Assembly: GCA_964529715.1 (NCBI GenBank)
Contig: CAZGXI010000017.1
Coordinates: 1 to 64,000, forward strand
DNA: 64,000 nt
From: CAZGXI01 sp964529715
GTDB lineage: Bacteria > Chloroflexota > Anaerolineae > Aggregatilineales > Ch27
Direction: 5' to 3'
Part shown: in pieces, positions 34,390 to 43,908 of the stretch
Layout: the number at the start of each line of letters is the position of its first letter
Numbering within the stretch: position 1 is the first letter of the stretch
The notes under the pieces: model-generated
Told to the model about the DNA's origin: nothing
Databases searched by the model: none
Seen by the model: the letters and a program-made list of their open reading frames with translations, nothing else
Program-made: the position numbers and the translations under genes

Positions 34390-35429
34390 TACACCCGTGC
34401 ACTGCGAAAACGTTCGCGCGCGATGTTCACGATGTCTGCCAGCAGGCCGAAGGCGGTGGTGGCCGGGGTGCTGTCGCCCTCGATGATCGTCAGGGCGGGC
34501 AGCGTGTCTGTCTCGAAGATGACGGCGCTGCTGGTGCCCATCACGTGCGCCAGCGGCTCCGACAGCGAGAGCGCGCGCGGGATTACGCTGGCTTTCACCG
34601 TTGCGCCATCGCGCCACGCCTCACACAACAGCTTGACCCGCTCGCCGCGCCCAGCCACTGCCCGAACCTGCTGCACCGTGATTGCGCCGATGCCCACCCG
34701 TTCCACGTCGGTGGGGCGCAGGTCGGCGCCCATGTGTACGTTCGCCAGCGCGGCGATTTTCATGGCGCTGTCCCAGCCGTCCACATCGTTGACGGGATCG
34801 GCTTCCGCCAGGCCGGCGCGCTGCATCTCGGCCAGGGCTTCGCTGAAGGATACCCCCTGTTCCAGGCGAGTGAGGATGCTGTTGGTGGTACTGTTGAGGA
34901 TGCCCCGGATGCGGTTGACGGTCGTCACGGGCAATCCTTCGCGCAGGATGGCGTGGACGGGCGCGCCGTCCATGACGGTGCTTTCAAAGAAGAAGCCTAC
35001 GCCCTGTCTGGCGGCCAGGTCGCGCAGCTCCCGGTAGGCGAAGGCCAGCGGCCCCTTGTTGGCCGTGACGACGTGCAACCCGCGTCCGAGCGCCGCCCGC
35101 AGCAGATCAGTGGCAGGCTGGCCAGAGCGCGGGTCCATCCAGGTTGCCTCGACCACCACGTCGGCAGGAACTGCCGCGACGAACGACAGCGCGTCCCCGG
35201 CAGGTGATCCCAAGGCCGCCAGTGAGCGCTCTTTCGCGCGCGCATCCAGGGCGGCTTGCAGGTCCAGGCCGTCCGGCGCGATGACCGCCCCGTGCCCATG
35301 TGTGGCGATGCCGGTGACCGTCAGAACCAGGCCGTGCTGCGCGCGCAGGGCATCGGCCTTGCGCAGGAGCAAGCGGGCCAGCGCACGGTTGACATTGCCG
35401 AAGCCCAGCAGGGCCACTCGCAGGCGCAT
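34389..35429 (-). CDS. hom: Homoserine dehydrogenase (short, no ACT domain)
   Basis: NAD(P)-dependent enzyme that reduces aspartate semialdehyde to homoserine for threonine and methionine. 346 residues. Dinucleotide motif VALLGFGNVNRALARLL, catalytic-site Lys in VVTANKGPLA, and the family pattern GILNSTTNSILTRLEQG followed by EADPVNDVDGWDSAMK. The C-terminal ACT regulatory domain of the long form is absent, so it may escape threonine inhibition. The gene starts at an ATG after AAGAGGGGGAAGCA. No thrB or thrC beside it. Confidence 0.9.
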   Translation of the reverse strand: MRLRVALLGFGNVNRALARLLLRKADALRAQHGLVLTVTGIATHGHGAVIAPDGLDLQAALDARAKERSLAALGSPAGDALSFVAAVPADVVVEATWMDPRSGQPATDLLRAALGRGLHVVTANKGPLAFAYRELRDLAARQGVGFFFESTVMDGAPVHAILREGLPVTTVNRIRGILNSTTNSILTRLEQGVSFSEALAEMQRAGLAEADPVNDVDGWDSAMKIAALANVHMGADLRPTDVERVGIGAITVQQVRAVAGRGERVKLLCEAWRDGATVKASVIPRALSLSEPLAHVMGTSSAVIFETDTLPALTIIEGDSTPATTAFGLLADIVNIARERFRSARV

Positions 35430-35517
35430 TGCTTCCCCCTCTTTTCCCTGGACAGATCAAGCCGGTGGCAGCTGCCGATGCTGATCATACCCTTTCGGCG
35501 CGCCCGCGCACAGGTTT

Positions 35518-35574
35518 CTGTCCGCTTCAGTGGACTTTGCGAACCTGGCCAGGAGGAGAACTCCGGGCGACCAG
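35518..35574. repeat. GTCCGCTTCAGTGGAC-type hairpin repeats
   Basis: TGTCCGCTTCAGTGGACTTTG and CCAGGAGGAGAACTCCGGG are degraded relatives of the hairpins at 9942-10074. They lie in the 295-bp spacer between homoserine dehydrogenase and the 35725 gene; the rest (35575-35724) is AT-rich and presumably promoter DNA. Confidence 0.6.
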
Positions 35575-35724
35575 GGCAAACATGAAAACCCCCACAGGGG
35601 GAAAAATTTCAGAATTTCTTGGCCCGTGTGTAACGATTTGCAGTATACTTGCGTCATATAAGTACAAAACTGGCATATTTACCCGCCCTATCGTGAGGCG
35701 GATCGACTTAGGAGAATTCGCCCG

Positions 35725-36123
35725 ATGGCGACCAACGCGCGCACCTGGTTCTACAATACACCCGAAGCGCAGCCTTACCTGCTCCAGGAGCGAGTTAACG
35801 GCACCTTGTGGATGGCTCGTCTGTGGGGGCTGTACTTCGTAACCGAACAGGCTCAGCCGCCCTTTGCCATGTCGGCCCGCTGGCAGGGCCAATCCCTGAG
35901 GATCGAATGGGAGCCCGGTCGGTGGTTTCGCCTGATCGCCGACGGCAATGTGTCCGCGGTGGTGAATGCGTTTTCCAACGTGTTGCAGATGCCTGCCGCC
36001 ATTACCTACACCGGACGGGATGGCAAGGTGATCACCGAGTGGCACCGCGACGGCGGCGACGCCCGTTGGCGCGAGATTCAGGGCAATCCCGTTTATCAGA
36101 GTCCGGTGCGGTTAAACAGATGA
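35725..36123 (+). CDS. Hypothetical protein, first gene of an overlapping trio
   Basis: 132 residues, soluble, with many aromatic residues and beta-strand character (LWMARLWGLYFVTEQAQPPF, LRIEWEPGRWFRLIADG). No family recognised. TAGGAG lies 10 bases before the ATG. Its stop overlaps the next start by 4 bases (ATGA), so the trio is translated in a coupled manner. Confidence 0.65.
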   Translation: MATNARTWFYNTPEAQPYLLQERVNGTLWMARLWGLYFVTEQAQPPFAMSARWQGQSLRIEWEPGRWFRLIADGNVSAVVNAFSNVLQMPAAITYTGRDGKVITEWHRDGGDARWREIQGNPVYQSPVRLNR

Positions 36124-36290
36124 ACTCGATGAAAGCACGCCTGATGCCGTTTTCGGTTCTGCTGGCGCTGGGCGGGGCACTGCTGTGGGTGTGGTGGCGC
36201 CGACATGTGGCAAGTCTGTGGCAGCGGCCCCAGATCGTCCCGCTGTCGGCGCAGTGGTTGACGCCGGACTGGCCGCATGTCCGGTTATAA
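36120..36290 (+). CDS. Small single-helix membrane protein
   Basis: 56 residues: a short basic N-terminus (MNSMKARLM), one hydrophobic helix FSVLLALGGALLWVWW, and a basic and aromatic tail, RRHVASLWQRPQIV. The start overlaps the preceding stop as ATGA, and its end overlaps the next gene by 14 bases. The tight overlap on both sides is the main evidence that it is real. Confidence 0.6.
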   Translation: MNSMKARLMPFSVLLALGGALLWVWWRRHVASLWQRPQIVPLSAQWLTPDWPHVRL

Positions 36291-36906
36291 CCCCGACCGT
36301 GACCTGCGCATCGTCGCGGCAATGGCGGCTCAGGTCGAACGTTACCTGGTCGAGACGCCGCTGTACTGGCCGGTCGCCGGGCGTGTGCGCGGCGGGATGC
36401 CCCACCTGACCATTGGCGGGCTGCTGCTGCGCCTGCATCGCCTGGGCGCGCTGCGCGACCGCCTTGATCCCGCCGGGCTGGCTGTGTTGAACACGGCGCT
36501 GGCAGCTCTCCAGAACGCGCGGCAGGGCTGGCCCACGCACTACGACCGCAAGATCGCGCAGGAATGGGCTTCCCGTGTGGGGTTGTTGCGCGACTTTTTG
36601 CGCGACTGTGAGCACGCTGCGCGCGACTGCCTGGATGATTGGCCTAACCGCGCCGAACAGCGCACCATCCTGCACCATCTGGCGGCAGAAGCCGAAGCGC
36701 GCCGGACACTCACCGACGCGCACAAAGCCGACCTGGCCGCCATCGACCGCGACCTGCGGCGCTTTTTGCTGTCTGGACAGGCGGGCGCGTTCTTGTGGTC
36801 TGCCGACCTGCGCCCGGTCTATCCGCGCGATCCCTACTGGTGGCTGTGGGTTGCGCCCCTGACCGAAGAAGATCTGGAAGCCCGGCAGAACCGGAACGGG
36901 CGCTGA
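36277..36906 (+). CDS. Hypothetical helical protein, third gene of the trio
   Basis: 209 residues, largely helical, rich in Arg and Leu, with no signal peptide. PLYWPVAGRVRGGMPHLTIG and LYPRDPYWWLWVAP-type aromatic ends (written here VYPRDPYWWLWVAP) bracket a long helical middle. Not recognised. Overlaps the 56-residue gene by 14 bases and converges on the kinase-like gene 15 bases later. Confidence 0.65.
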   Translation: MSGYNPDRDLRIVAAMAAQVERYLVETPLYWPVAGRVRGGMPHLTIGGLLLRLHRLGALRDRLDPAGLAVLNTALAALQNARQGWPTHYDRKIAQEWASRVGLLRDFLRDCEHAARDCLDDWPNRAEQRTILHHLAAEAEARRTLTDAHKADLAAIDRDLRRFLLSGQAGAFLWSADLRPVYPRDPYWWLWVAPLTEEDLEARQNRNGR

Positions 36907-36921
36907 TCGCCTTGCTGCGCC

Positions 36922-38049
36922 TCAGCCGTTGCTCCGGCGCTCGCGGGCAACGGGCAGTTGGAAGCTGAAGGTGCTGCCAAGCCCTTCTTCGCTCTCGAAC
37001 CAGATGCGCCCGCCCATCGCTTCTAACTCGGCCTTGCACAGGTACAGGCTGAGGCCATAGCCGTCTACGCTGATGATCTGCGGCTGGCGTGCGCGCTGGA
37101 ACGGCTTGAAGACACGATCGGCCTCTTTAGCGCGGATGCCGTAGCCCTGGTCGATCACGTCGATCTGCACGGCGCGGCCCGTGCGGTCCTCATGAGCATT
37201 CAATTGGATGGCCGTTCCGGGCGGGCTATAGCACACGGCATTGCGCAGCGTGTCGCGCAGCACGTAACCGAGATGTTGCGGCGAGGCCATCACGGCCAGG
37301 GTATCGGGGATGTTCACGTTCAGGCGGTCACGGTAGTCCACGCGCCCCAGGTCCGGGTCGATCAGGCTTTCCTCAAACATCTTCTCCAAAAAGTCTTCCA
37401 CAAAGTTCGCCAGGTTGACGCGCGTCCGCGCCTCGCGTACTTCGCGCGCCAGCGCGCCGGTGCGAATCACCTCCAACCGCTGCAACAGGTCCATCAGGTT
37501 TTGCAGGCGGAACATGTGCGTGCCGATGATCTCGGTGAACCCACGCACCTGACTGGCCAGCGCCTCGGTTTTGGGGTCGTCGGCGCTCTTGCGCAAAATC
37601 TGCGTGATCAGTTCCGCGTGGCCGCGCGTGGCCGAGATGGACATGCGCGCCTCGTTGCGGAAGGTGGTCATCAGCTCGGTCAGGGCTTCCCAATCGGGGC
37701 GGTCGATGGTGATCATCAGCGAAATCGCGCCGTTGGCGCTATGGATGGCAGCCATCCAGCACGGCGTATACGCCCCGGCAAAGTAGGTGTTGAAGCGGAT
37801 CGGCGCGGCGGAACGGAGCGCCTGTTCGCGCAGTTCATCGGCAGAAGGCCCCGTCGTGCGTGGACCATCCAGCAGCAGCGCCATAGCGGGCCAGCCCTCA
37901 GAGCGGACCAGCACCAGATTCGGCCCCAAGATGGCGCGCGCGGCCAGGTTATCCAGCAGCAGCCTGCCGCTGATGTCGAACAACAGCACTCCCTGTCCCA
38001 GCCCGTCGATCAAGGCGCGGTAATCGAGCGCGACGGTCGCGTCAGCCAT
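36922..38049 (-). CDS. PAS/HATPase histidine-kinase-like protein without the usual His
   Basis: 375 residues. A PAS-like N-terminus (IDGLGQGVLLFDISGRLLLD) leads into a dimerisation helix and a HATPase_c domain with the N box VLRDTLRNAVCYSP, G1 DVIDQGYGI and G2 DGYGLSLYLCK. The DHp helix reads FRNEARMSISATRGHAEL; aligned with the usual FSHELRTPLNAIIGFSEL-type pattern, the phospho-acceptor His is Asn132. ATP binding looks intact, so the protein may transfer phosphate elsewhere, act as a partner of another kinase, or sense only. GGGGGGAGGA lies just upstream of the ATG at 38049. Confidence 0.82.
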   Translation of the reverse strand: MADATVALDYRALIDGLGQGVLLFDISGRLLLDNLAARAILGPNLVLVRSEGWPAMALLLDGPRTTGPSADELREQALRSAAPIRFNTYFAGAYTPCWMAAIHSANGAISLMITIDRPDWEALTELMTTFRNEARMSISATRGHAELITQILRKSADDPKTEALASQVRGFTEIIGTHMFRLQNLMDLLQRLEVIRTGALAREVREARTRVNLANFVEDFLEKMFEESLIDPDLGRVDYRDRLNVNIPDTLAVMASPQHLGYVLRDTLRNAVCYSPPGTAIQLNAHEDRTGRAVQIDVIDQGYGIRAKEADRVFKPFQRARQPQIISVDGYGLSLYLCKAELEAMGGRIWFESEEGLGSTFSFQLPVARERRSNG

Positions 38050-38268
38050 ACGTTCCTCCCCCCGGCGAGTAATGTCATTATCGACGGGGAATGCGGGCCT
38101 GTCCAATGCCTGAGAAGGCCGTTTGCCCCCCGGACTTGTTAGAAAATTGTGCGGGTTGCGCTACGACCGATGGGTAGATTATGGAAAATTATAGCGATTC
38201 TGGGGAGAAGATGCGCGTTGGCAATCAGGGGTAGTCGCCCTGCTGCCGGCGCCGAGGGGTATTTTCAT

Positions 38269-38330
38269 CACCCAGGACGCCAGGGGCGCAAAGAATATGC
38301 CTGCCTTCTTTGCGCCCTGTGCGGTAAACC
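38269..38330. repeat. CCAGGACGCCAGG-type inverted repeat
   Basis: GGGCGCAAAGAA at the left and TTCTTTGCGCCC at the right form a 12-bp perfect stem; flanking CACCCAGGACGCCAGG and CTGTGCGG match the copy at 43810. It lies in the 295-bp spacer between the kinase-like gene start and the gltX stop, where nothing else is seen. Confidence 0.65.
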
Positions 38331-38344
38331 GGCTTTTGTGGTCG

Positions 38345-39841
38345 TTAAGTGGAAAGGCACCCGATCATGGCGTCCAGGCGACGCAACACGGCGGCACGGT
38401 CCAGGTGCTCCAGCGTCTCGAACAGCGACGGCGTGGCCTCTCGCCCGCACACCGCAATGCGGATAGGCATCAGGTATTCGGCGCGCTTCCAGCCCAAACG
38501 GGCCAGCTCGCCTTCCAGAACGTCATGCAGGGCGGTTGCCGTCCAATTCGCCAGGCCGTCCAGGGCGTGGCGCGCTGCACGCAGCGCGGAACGCAATTCG
38601 ACGGGCGGATGCCTGACAGCGAACTTGTTGGCGCGCAGTAGGGCCAGGCACGTCGCCGGGTCGGGATCGCGGAAGAAGAAGGACAGCGCATCCGGCGCAT
38701 CTGCCAGCGTCTTGAGCCGCTCCTGTTCCAGGGTGATGACGCTTTCCAGGTGAGCTGCCTCCTGCGGCGAAAGCTGTTCCGACGCGATCAGCCCGGCCTT
38801 TACCAAGAAGGGCGCCACCCGCCGCGCCAGGTCGCTGGCTGTTAGCCCCCGGATGTAGTAACCGTTCAGCCATAGCAGTTTTTGTCGGTCGAAGATGGCG
38901 TTGGCCTTCGTGCAGCGGTTCAGTGAAAAGGCCGTCAGCAGGTCGTCGAAGGAAAAGATTTCCTGGTCCGTACCGGGATTCCACCCGCTGAGCGCCAGAT
39001 GGTTGATCATTGCCTCCGGCAGATAACCCTGGTCGCGGAATTCGCCGATGTAGACCGCACCGGTTCGCTTGCTGATCTTAGAACGGTCCGGGTTGAGCAG
39101 CAGACCGAGGTGGGCAAAGGCCGGCGCATCGTAGCCGAGCGCCTCGGCCATTTGCAGTTGCGGAAAGGTGTTGTTGATGTGCTCTGCACCACGAATGACG
39201 TGCGAAATCTGCATGTGATGCTCGTCGATCACGGTGGCAAAGCTGTAGACCGGCATCCCGTCGGCTTTGACGATCACCGGGTCGCCCAAAAGGGCGGCAT
39301 CTTGGGTGATGCGCCCCTGGATCAGGTCGTCGAAGGCCATCACCTTCGGCGTGATCTTCAAGCGGATGGTCGGCTTCAACCCGGCGGCGAACTTCGCCGC
39401 GATCTGCGTCGGGGTCAGGGCGCGGCATTTGCCGCCGTAGCGCGGGCGCTCTTTGCGCGCCAGGGCCGCTTGGCGTTCCCGTGCGAGTTCTTCCTCAGTA
39501 CAGAAGCAATAGTAGGCGCGGCCCGCCTCAAGTAACTGTTGCGCTGCCGCGCGGTAAAGCGCCAGCCGTTCCGACTGGCGATACGGCCCACACGGGCCAC
39601 CCACATCCGGGCCTTCATCCCAATCCAGGCCCAGCCAGCGCAGGCCCTCTAACACGCCGGCTTCAGACTGACGGGTGGAACGGCGGCGGTCGGTGTCGTC
39701 GATACGCAAGATAAATTGCCCGCCATGTTGGCGGGCAAAGAGCAGGTTCACCAGGGCGTTGCGCGCCGTGCCTACATGACAGTTGCCGGTCGGGCTGGGC
39801 GCAATGCGCACACGGACCGGGCGAGCGGGGTCATCGGCCAT
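38345..39841 (-). CDS. gltX: Glutamyl-tRNA synthetase
   Basis: Charges tRNA-Glu. 498 residues, normal length. The HIGH motif is PSPTGNCHVGTARNAL, the KMSKS loop is DRSKISKRTGA, and FCTEEELARERQAAL plus YRQSERLALYRAAAQQLL match the bacterial GluRS fold. The anticodon-binding C-terminus is complete. It is followed upstream by glnS on the same strand with a 100-base gap, so the two may be co-transcribed. Confidence 0.95.
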   Translation of the reverse strand: MADDPARPVRVRIAPSPTGNCHVGTARNALVNLLFARQHGGQFILRIDDTDRRRSTRQSEAGVLEGLRWLGLDWDEGPDVGGPCGPYRQSERLALYRAAAQQLLEAGRAYYCFCTEEELARERQAALARKERPRYGGKCRALTPTQIAAKFAAGLKPTIRLKITPKVMAFDDLIQGRITQDAALLGDPVIVKADGMPVYSFATVIDEHHMQISHVIRGAEHINNTFPQLQMAEALGYDAPAFAHLGLLLNPDRSKISKRTGAVYIGEFRDQGYLPEAMINHLALSGWNPGTDQEIFSFDDLLTAFSLNRCTKANAIFDRQKLLWLNGYYIRGLTASDLARRVAPFLVKAGLIASEQLSPQEAAHLESVITLEQERLKTLADAPDALSFFFRDPDPATCLALLRANKFAVRHPPVELRSALRAARHALDGLANWTATALHDVLEGELARLGWKRAEYLMPIRIAVCGREATPSLFETLEHLDRAAVLRRLDAMIGCLST

Positions 39842-39941
39842 CGGGTTCTCCCCCTAACGCACTCTCCACGCCGACCCAGCGCCGGCGTGTTCGGTTGTAG
39901 CAAGAGTTTACCGCGTTTTCTCGGTTAAAACACGCAGACGC

Positions 39942-41633
<1,692 letters not shown>

Positions 41634-41752
41634 GGGTGAGCCTCACTCGTGTATACGTCGCCGAGTCCGGCGGCAGGGCGGGACCGCCGTCCGCCGCATA
41701 ATAGGGGGATTTTACCCGATGTGGGCAGCGGGAGGGAGGGAACTTGTGAAAT

Positions 41753-42115
41753 TCAGTAGGGCTTTTGGGCCAGATCGCCGGGCAGCGGTGTGAGGTGCTT
41801 GAGGTTATGGGTAAACAGGGGCGTTTGCAGGCGGTAGCAAACCGAGGCGATCAGGCAGTCCATCATGCCGACGCCGTGACTGAGTCTGAAACGGATTGTT
41901 TCGTCGATGGCCCATTCAAAGTCAGACGGCGCAAGATAGACTTTCTCAAAATGTCGAAGCTGTTCTTCGTCCGTCCAGGGAGCCTCGTCCTGCGGCGGTT
42001 CCGGCGCGGCAACTTCGATGCGCACCTGCACGTCGCCGGGAGGCAGCCCGGCAGGCAGCCTGACTTCCCGTTCGCCGCGCTCGTTGATGCGCCCGCGCAG
42101 TTCGATGATCGTCAT
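41753..42115 (-). pseudogene. Chimeric antitoxin / PIN-toxin remnant
   Basis: 120 residues. The first 50 (MTIIELRGRINERGEREVRL, PAGLPPGDVQVRIEV, PWTDEEQL) look like the N-terminal half of a small VapB-type antitoxin. The rest (FRLSHGVGMMDCLIASVCYR, LQTPLFTHNLKHLTPLPG) is the C-terminal third of a VapC PIN nuclease, with the third acidic residue Asp in MMDCLIAS and the Asn in THNLKH, but without the N-terminal DTD catalytic Asp. Best explanation is an in-frame deletion that fused antitoxin and toxin. GAGG lies 8 bases before the ATG, so the chimera may still be translated. Confidence 0.7.
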
Positions 42116-42290
42116 GATCGCGCCTCGTTTCCCCCGGCAGTGGGACGTGCCGATGCAAGGTAGTTTGTCGCCCTGGCCGACAACGCTCCAATGCGCGGCA
42201 AACGGGTTTATCGTCGTCACGTCCACGAAAGAGGGGAACCGCAGCGGCGGAACGGGACTCCGCCGCTGCCCTGTTTCCGCCGTGATGCCT

Positions 42291-43508
42291 CTACAGCCCA
42301 GCCAGGCGGCGCAGCGCATCAGCCTTGTCGGTGCGTTCCCAGGTCACATTCAGGTCGTCGCGCCCGAAGTGCCCGTAGGCCGCCACCTGGCGATAGACCG
42401 GTTTGCGCAGGTCCAGGTCGCGGATGATCGCCGCTGGACGCATGTCGAAGCACTCGCGGATGATGTTTTCGAGCTTCTGGTCGCTCACCTTGCCCGTGCC
42501 GAAGGTCTCGACGGCCAGGCTGGTCGGGTGGGCCACGCCGATAGCGTAGCTGACCTGGAGTTCAAAGCGGTCGGCCAGGCCCGCTGCGACGACATTCTTG
42601 GCGATGTAACGGGCCATGTAAGCCGCCGAACGGTCCACCTTGGTCGGGTCCTTGCCGGAGAAAGCCCCGCCGCCGTGCCGCGCCACGCCACCGTAGGTAT
42701 CCACGATGATCTTGCGCCCGGTCAGGCCGGAGTCGCCCATCGGGCCGCCGGTGACGAAGCGCCCGGTCGGGTTCACGAAGATGCGCGTGCGGTCGTCCAG
42801 CAGGTCGGGCGGCACCACCGCGTCGATGATGTGCTCGATCACGTCGGCGCGGATTTCGTCCTGGCTCACTTCCGGGGCGTGCTGGGTGCTGACCACGATG
42901 GTATCGACGCGCTTGGGTTTGCCGTTGGCATATTCCACCGTGACCTGGCTCTTGCCGTCGGGACGTAGCCAGGGCAGCAGGCCGGTCTTGCGCGCTTCGG
43001 CCAGGCGACGGGCCAGCTTGTGCGACAGGCTGATCGTCAGCGGCATGAGTTCGGGTGTCTCGTTGCAAGCGAAGCCGATCATCATGCCCTGGTCGCCAGC
43101 GCCGGTAGCCTCGATCTCGGCTTCGCTCATCTCGCCGGTGCGGGCCTCCAGGGCCTTGTCCACGCCGATGGCAATGTCGTGACTCTGCTCCTTGATCGAG
43201 ACGATCACGCCGCAGGTGTCAGCGTCGAAGCCGTATTTGGCGCGGGTGTAGCCCACGTCGCGGACGACCTCGCGGGCCAGGGTGCCGATGTCTACATAGG
43301 TGTTGGTCGTGATTTCGCCCATGACCACGATCAGGCCAGTGGTGGTGGCCGTCTCGCAGGCCACGCGCGCCGTCGGATCGTCCTTGATGATGGCGTCCAG
43401 CACGGCGTCAGAAATCTGGTCGCACAGTTTGTCGGGGTGGCCTTCGGTGACGCTCTCGGAGGTGAAATAGAACTTGGGCGAGGTCATGAAGGTGCTGCTG
43501 TTGCTCAC
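42291..43508 (-). CDS. metK: S-adenosylmethionine synthetase
   Basis: Makes SAM from methionine and ATP. 405 residues. The signatures FTSESVTEGHPDKLCDQISD, GAGDQGMMIGFA and GGGAFSGKDPTKVDRS are all intact. The GTG at 43508 is chosen as start since AAGGAG lies 8 bases upstream; an ATG seven codons later is less well placed. Its mRNA leader carries a SAM-I riboswitch and terminator, so the gene is shut down by its own product. Confidence 0.96.
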   Translation of the reverse strand: MSNSSTFMTSPKFYFTSESVTEGHPDKLCDQISDAVLDAIIKDDPTARVACETATTTGLIVVMGEITTNTYVDIGTLAREVVRDVGYTRAKYGFDADTCGVIVSIKEQSHDIAIGVDKALEARTGEMSEAEIEATGAGDQGMMIGFACNETPELMPLTISLSHKLARRLAEARKTGLLPWLRPDGKSQVTVEYANGKPKRVDTIVVSTQHAPEVSQDEIRADVIEHIIDAVVPPDLLDDRTRIFVNPTGRFVTGGPMGDSGLTGRKIIVDTYGGVARHGGGAFSGKDPTKVDRSAAYMARYIAKNVVAAGLADRFELQVSYAIGVAHPTSLAVETFGTGKVSDQKLENIIRECFDMRPAAIIRDLDLRKPVYRQVAAYGHFGRDDLNVTWERTDKADALRRLAGL

Positions 43509-43551
43509 GAATTGAACTCCTTGTGTGAACGATCCAGAACGCGCCGGAGGA

Positions 43552-43580
43552 TAAAAAAGCCTCTTGCTAGGGACAAGAGG
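43552..43580 (-). terminator. Riboswitch-linked intrinsic terminator
   Basis: On the minus strand GCCTCTTG and CAAGAGGC form an 8-bp stem with a TCCCTAG loop, followed by TTTTTT. It sits between the SAM aptamer and the metK start, as the expression platform. Confidence 0.92.
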
Positions 43581-43599
43581 CAGTTCAGTCGGCTATTTC

Positions 43600-43720
43600 T
43601 CCGCTCATCTGCCGGGGCGATGTCCCCGCCGGAATTGGCACCTTCCCGTCCTTATGTTGGTCAGGCCGGGGGTTGCCGCGGTTTCGTCGGGCCGGTCCCT
43701 CCACCGCTCTGGATGAGTAT
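43600..43720 (-). ncRNA. SAM-I (S-box) riboswitch aptamer of metK
   Basis: Reading the minus strand, the P1 strands CTCATCC and CAGATGAG (43604-43610 and 43711-43717) enclose the S-box core: AGAGCGGTGGAGGGACCGGC, GAAACCGCGGCAACC and AAGGTGCCAATTCC. These match the SAM-I consensus in order and spacing. SAM binding would favour the downstream terminator and lower metK expression. Confidence 0.95.
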
Positions 43721-43809
43721 GAAATTCTGCGCCTCATCTTATCATGCCCGGCGGGGCATGTCAAGCGATGCGCGCACGCCGGGTATGATCCGGTGCAGGC
43801 GTCTTTTTT

Positions 43810-43880
43810 CACCGCCAAGGACGCCAGGATCGCAAAGGATTCTCGAAGATTCCTGGCGTCCTGTGCACGCTGTGCGGCGA
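43810..43880. repeat. GGACGCCAGGA/TCCTGGCGTCC inverted repeat
   Basis: An 11-bp perfect stem (43819-43829 and 43851-43861) within a longer CACCGCCAAGGACGCC...TGTGCGGCG element. Same family as 38269-38330 and 6841-6916. It lies between the GH3 stop and the riboswitch. Confidence 0.7.
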
Positions 43881-43908
43881 ATTGCAGTGCCCCGGCCAGA
43901 GCGTGTCT

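Noticed and set aside
41765..42163. 132-codon open frame on the plus strand
   Set aside because: Antisense to the antitoxin/PIN chimera, which has recognisable domains and an RBS; the plus frame has neither.
43585..43818. 77-codon open frame on the minus strand
   Set aside because: It overlaps the SAM-I riboswitch and terminator, whose conserved elements explain the sequence better.
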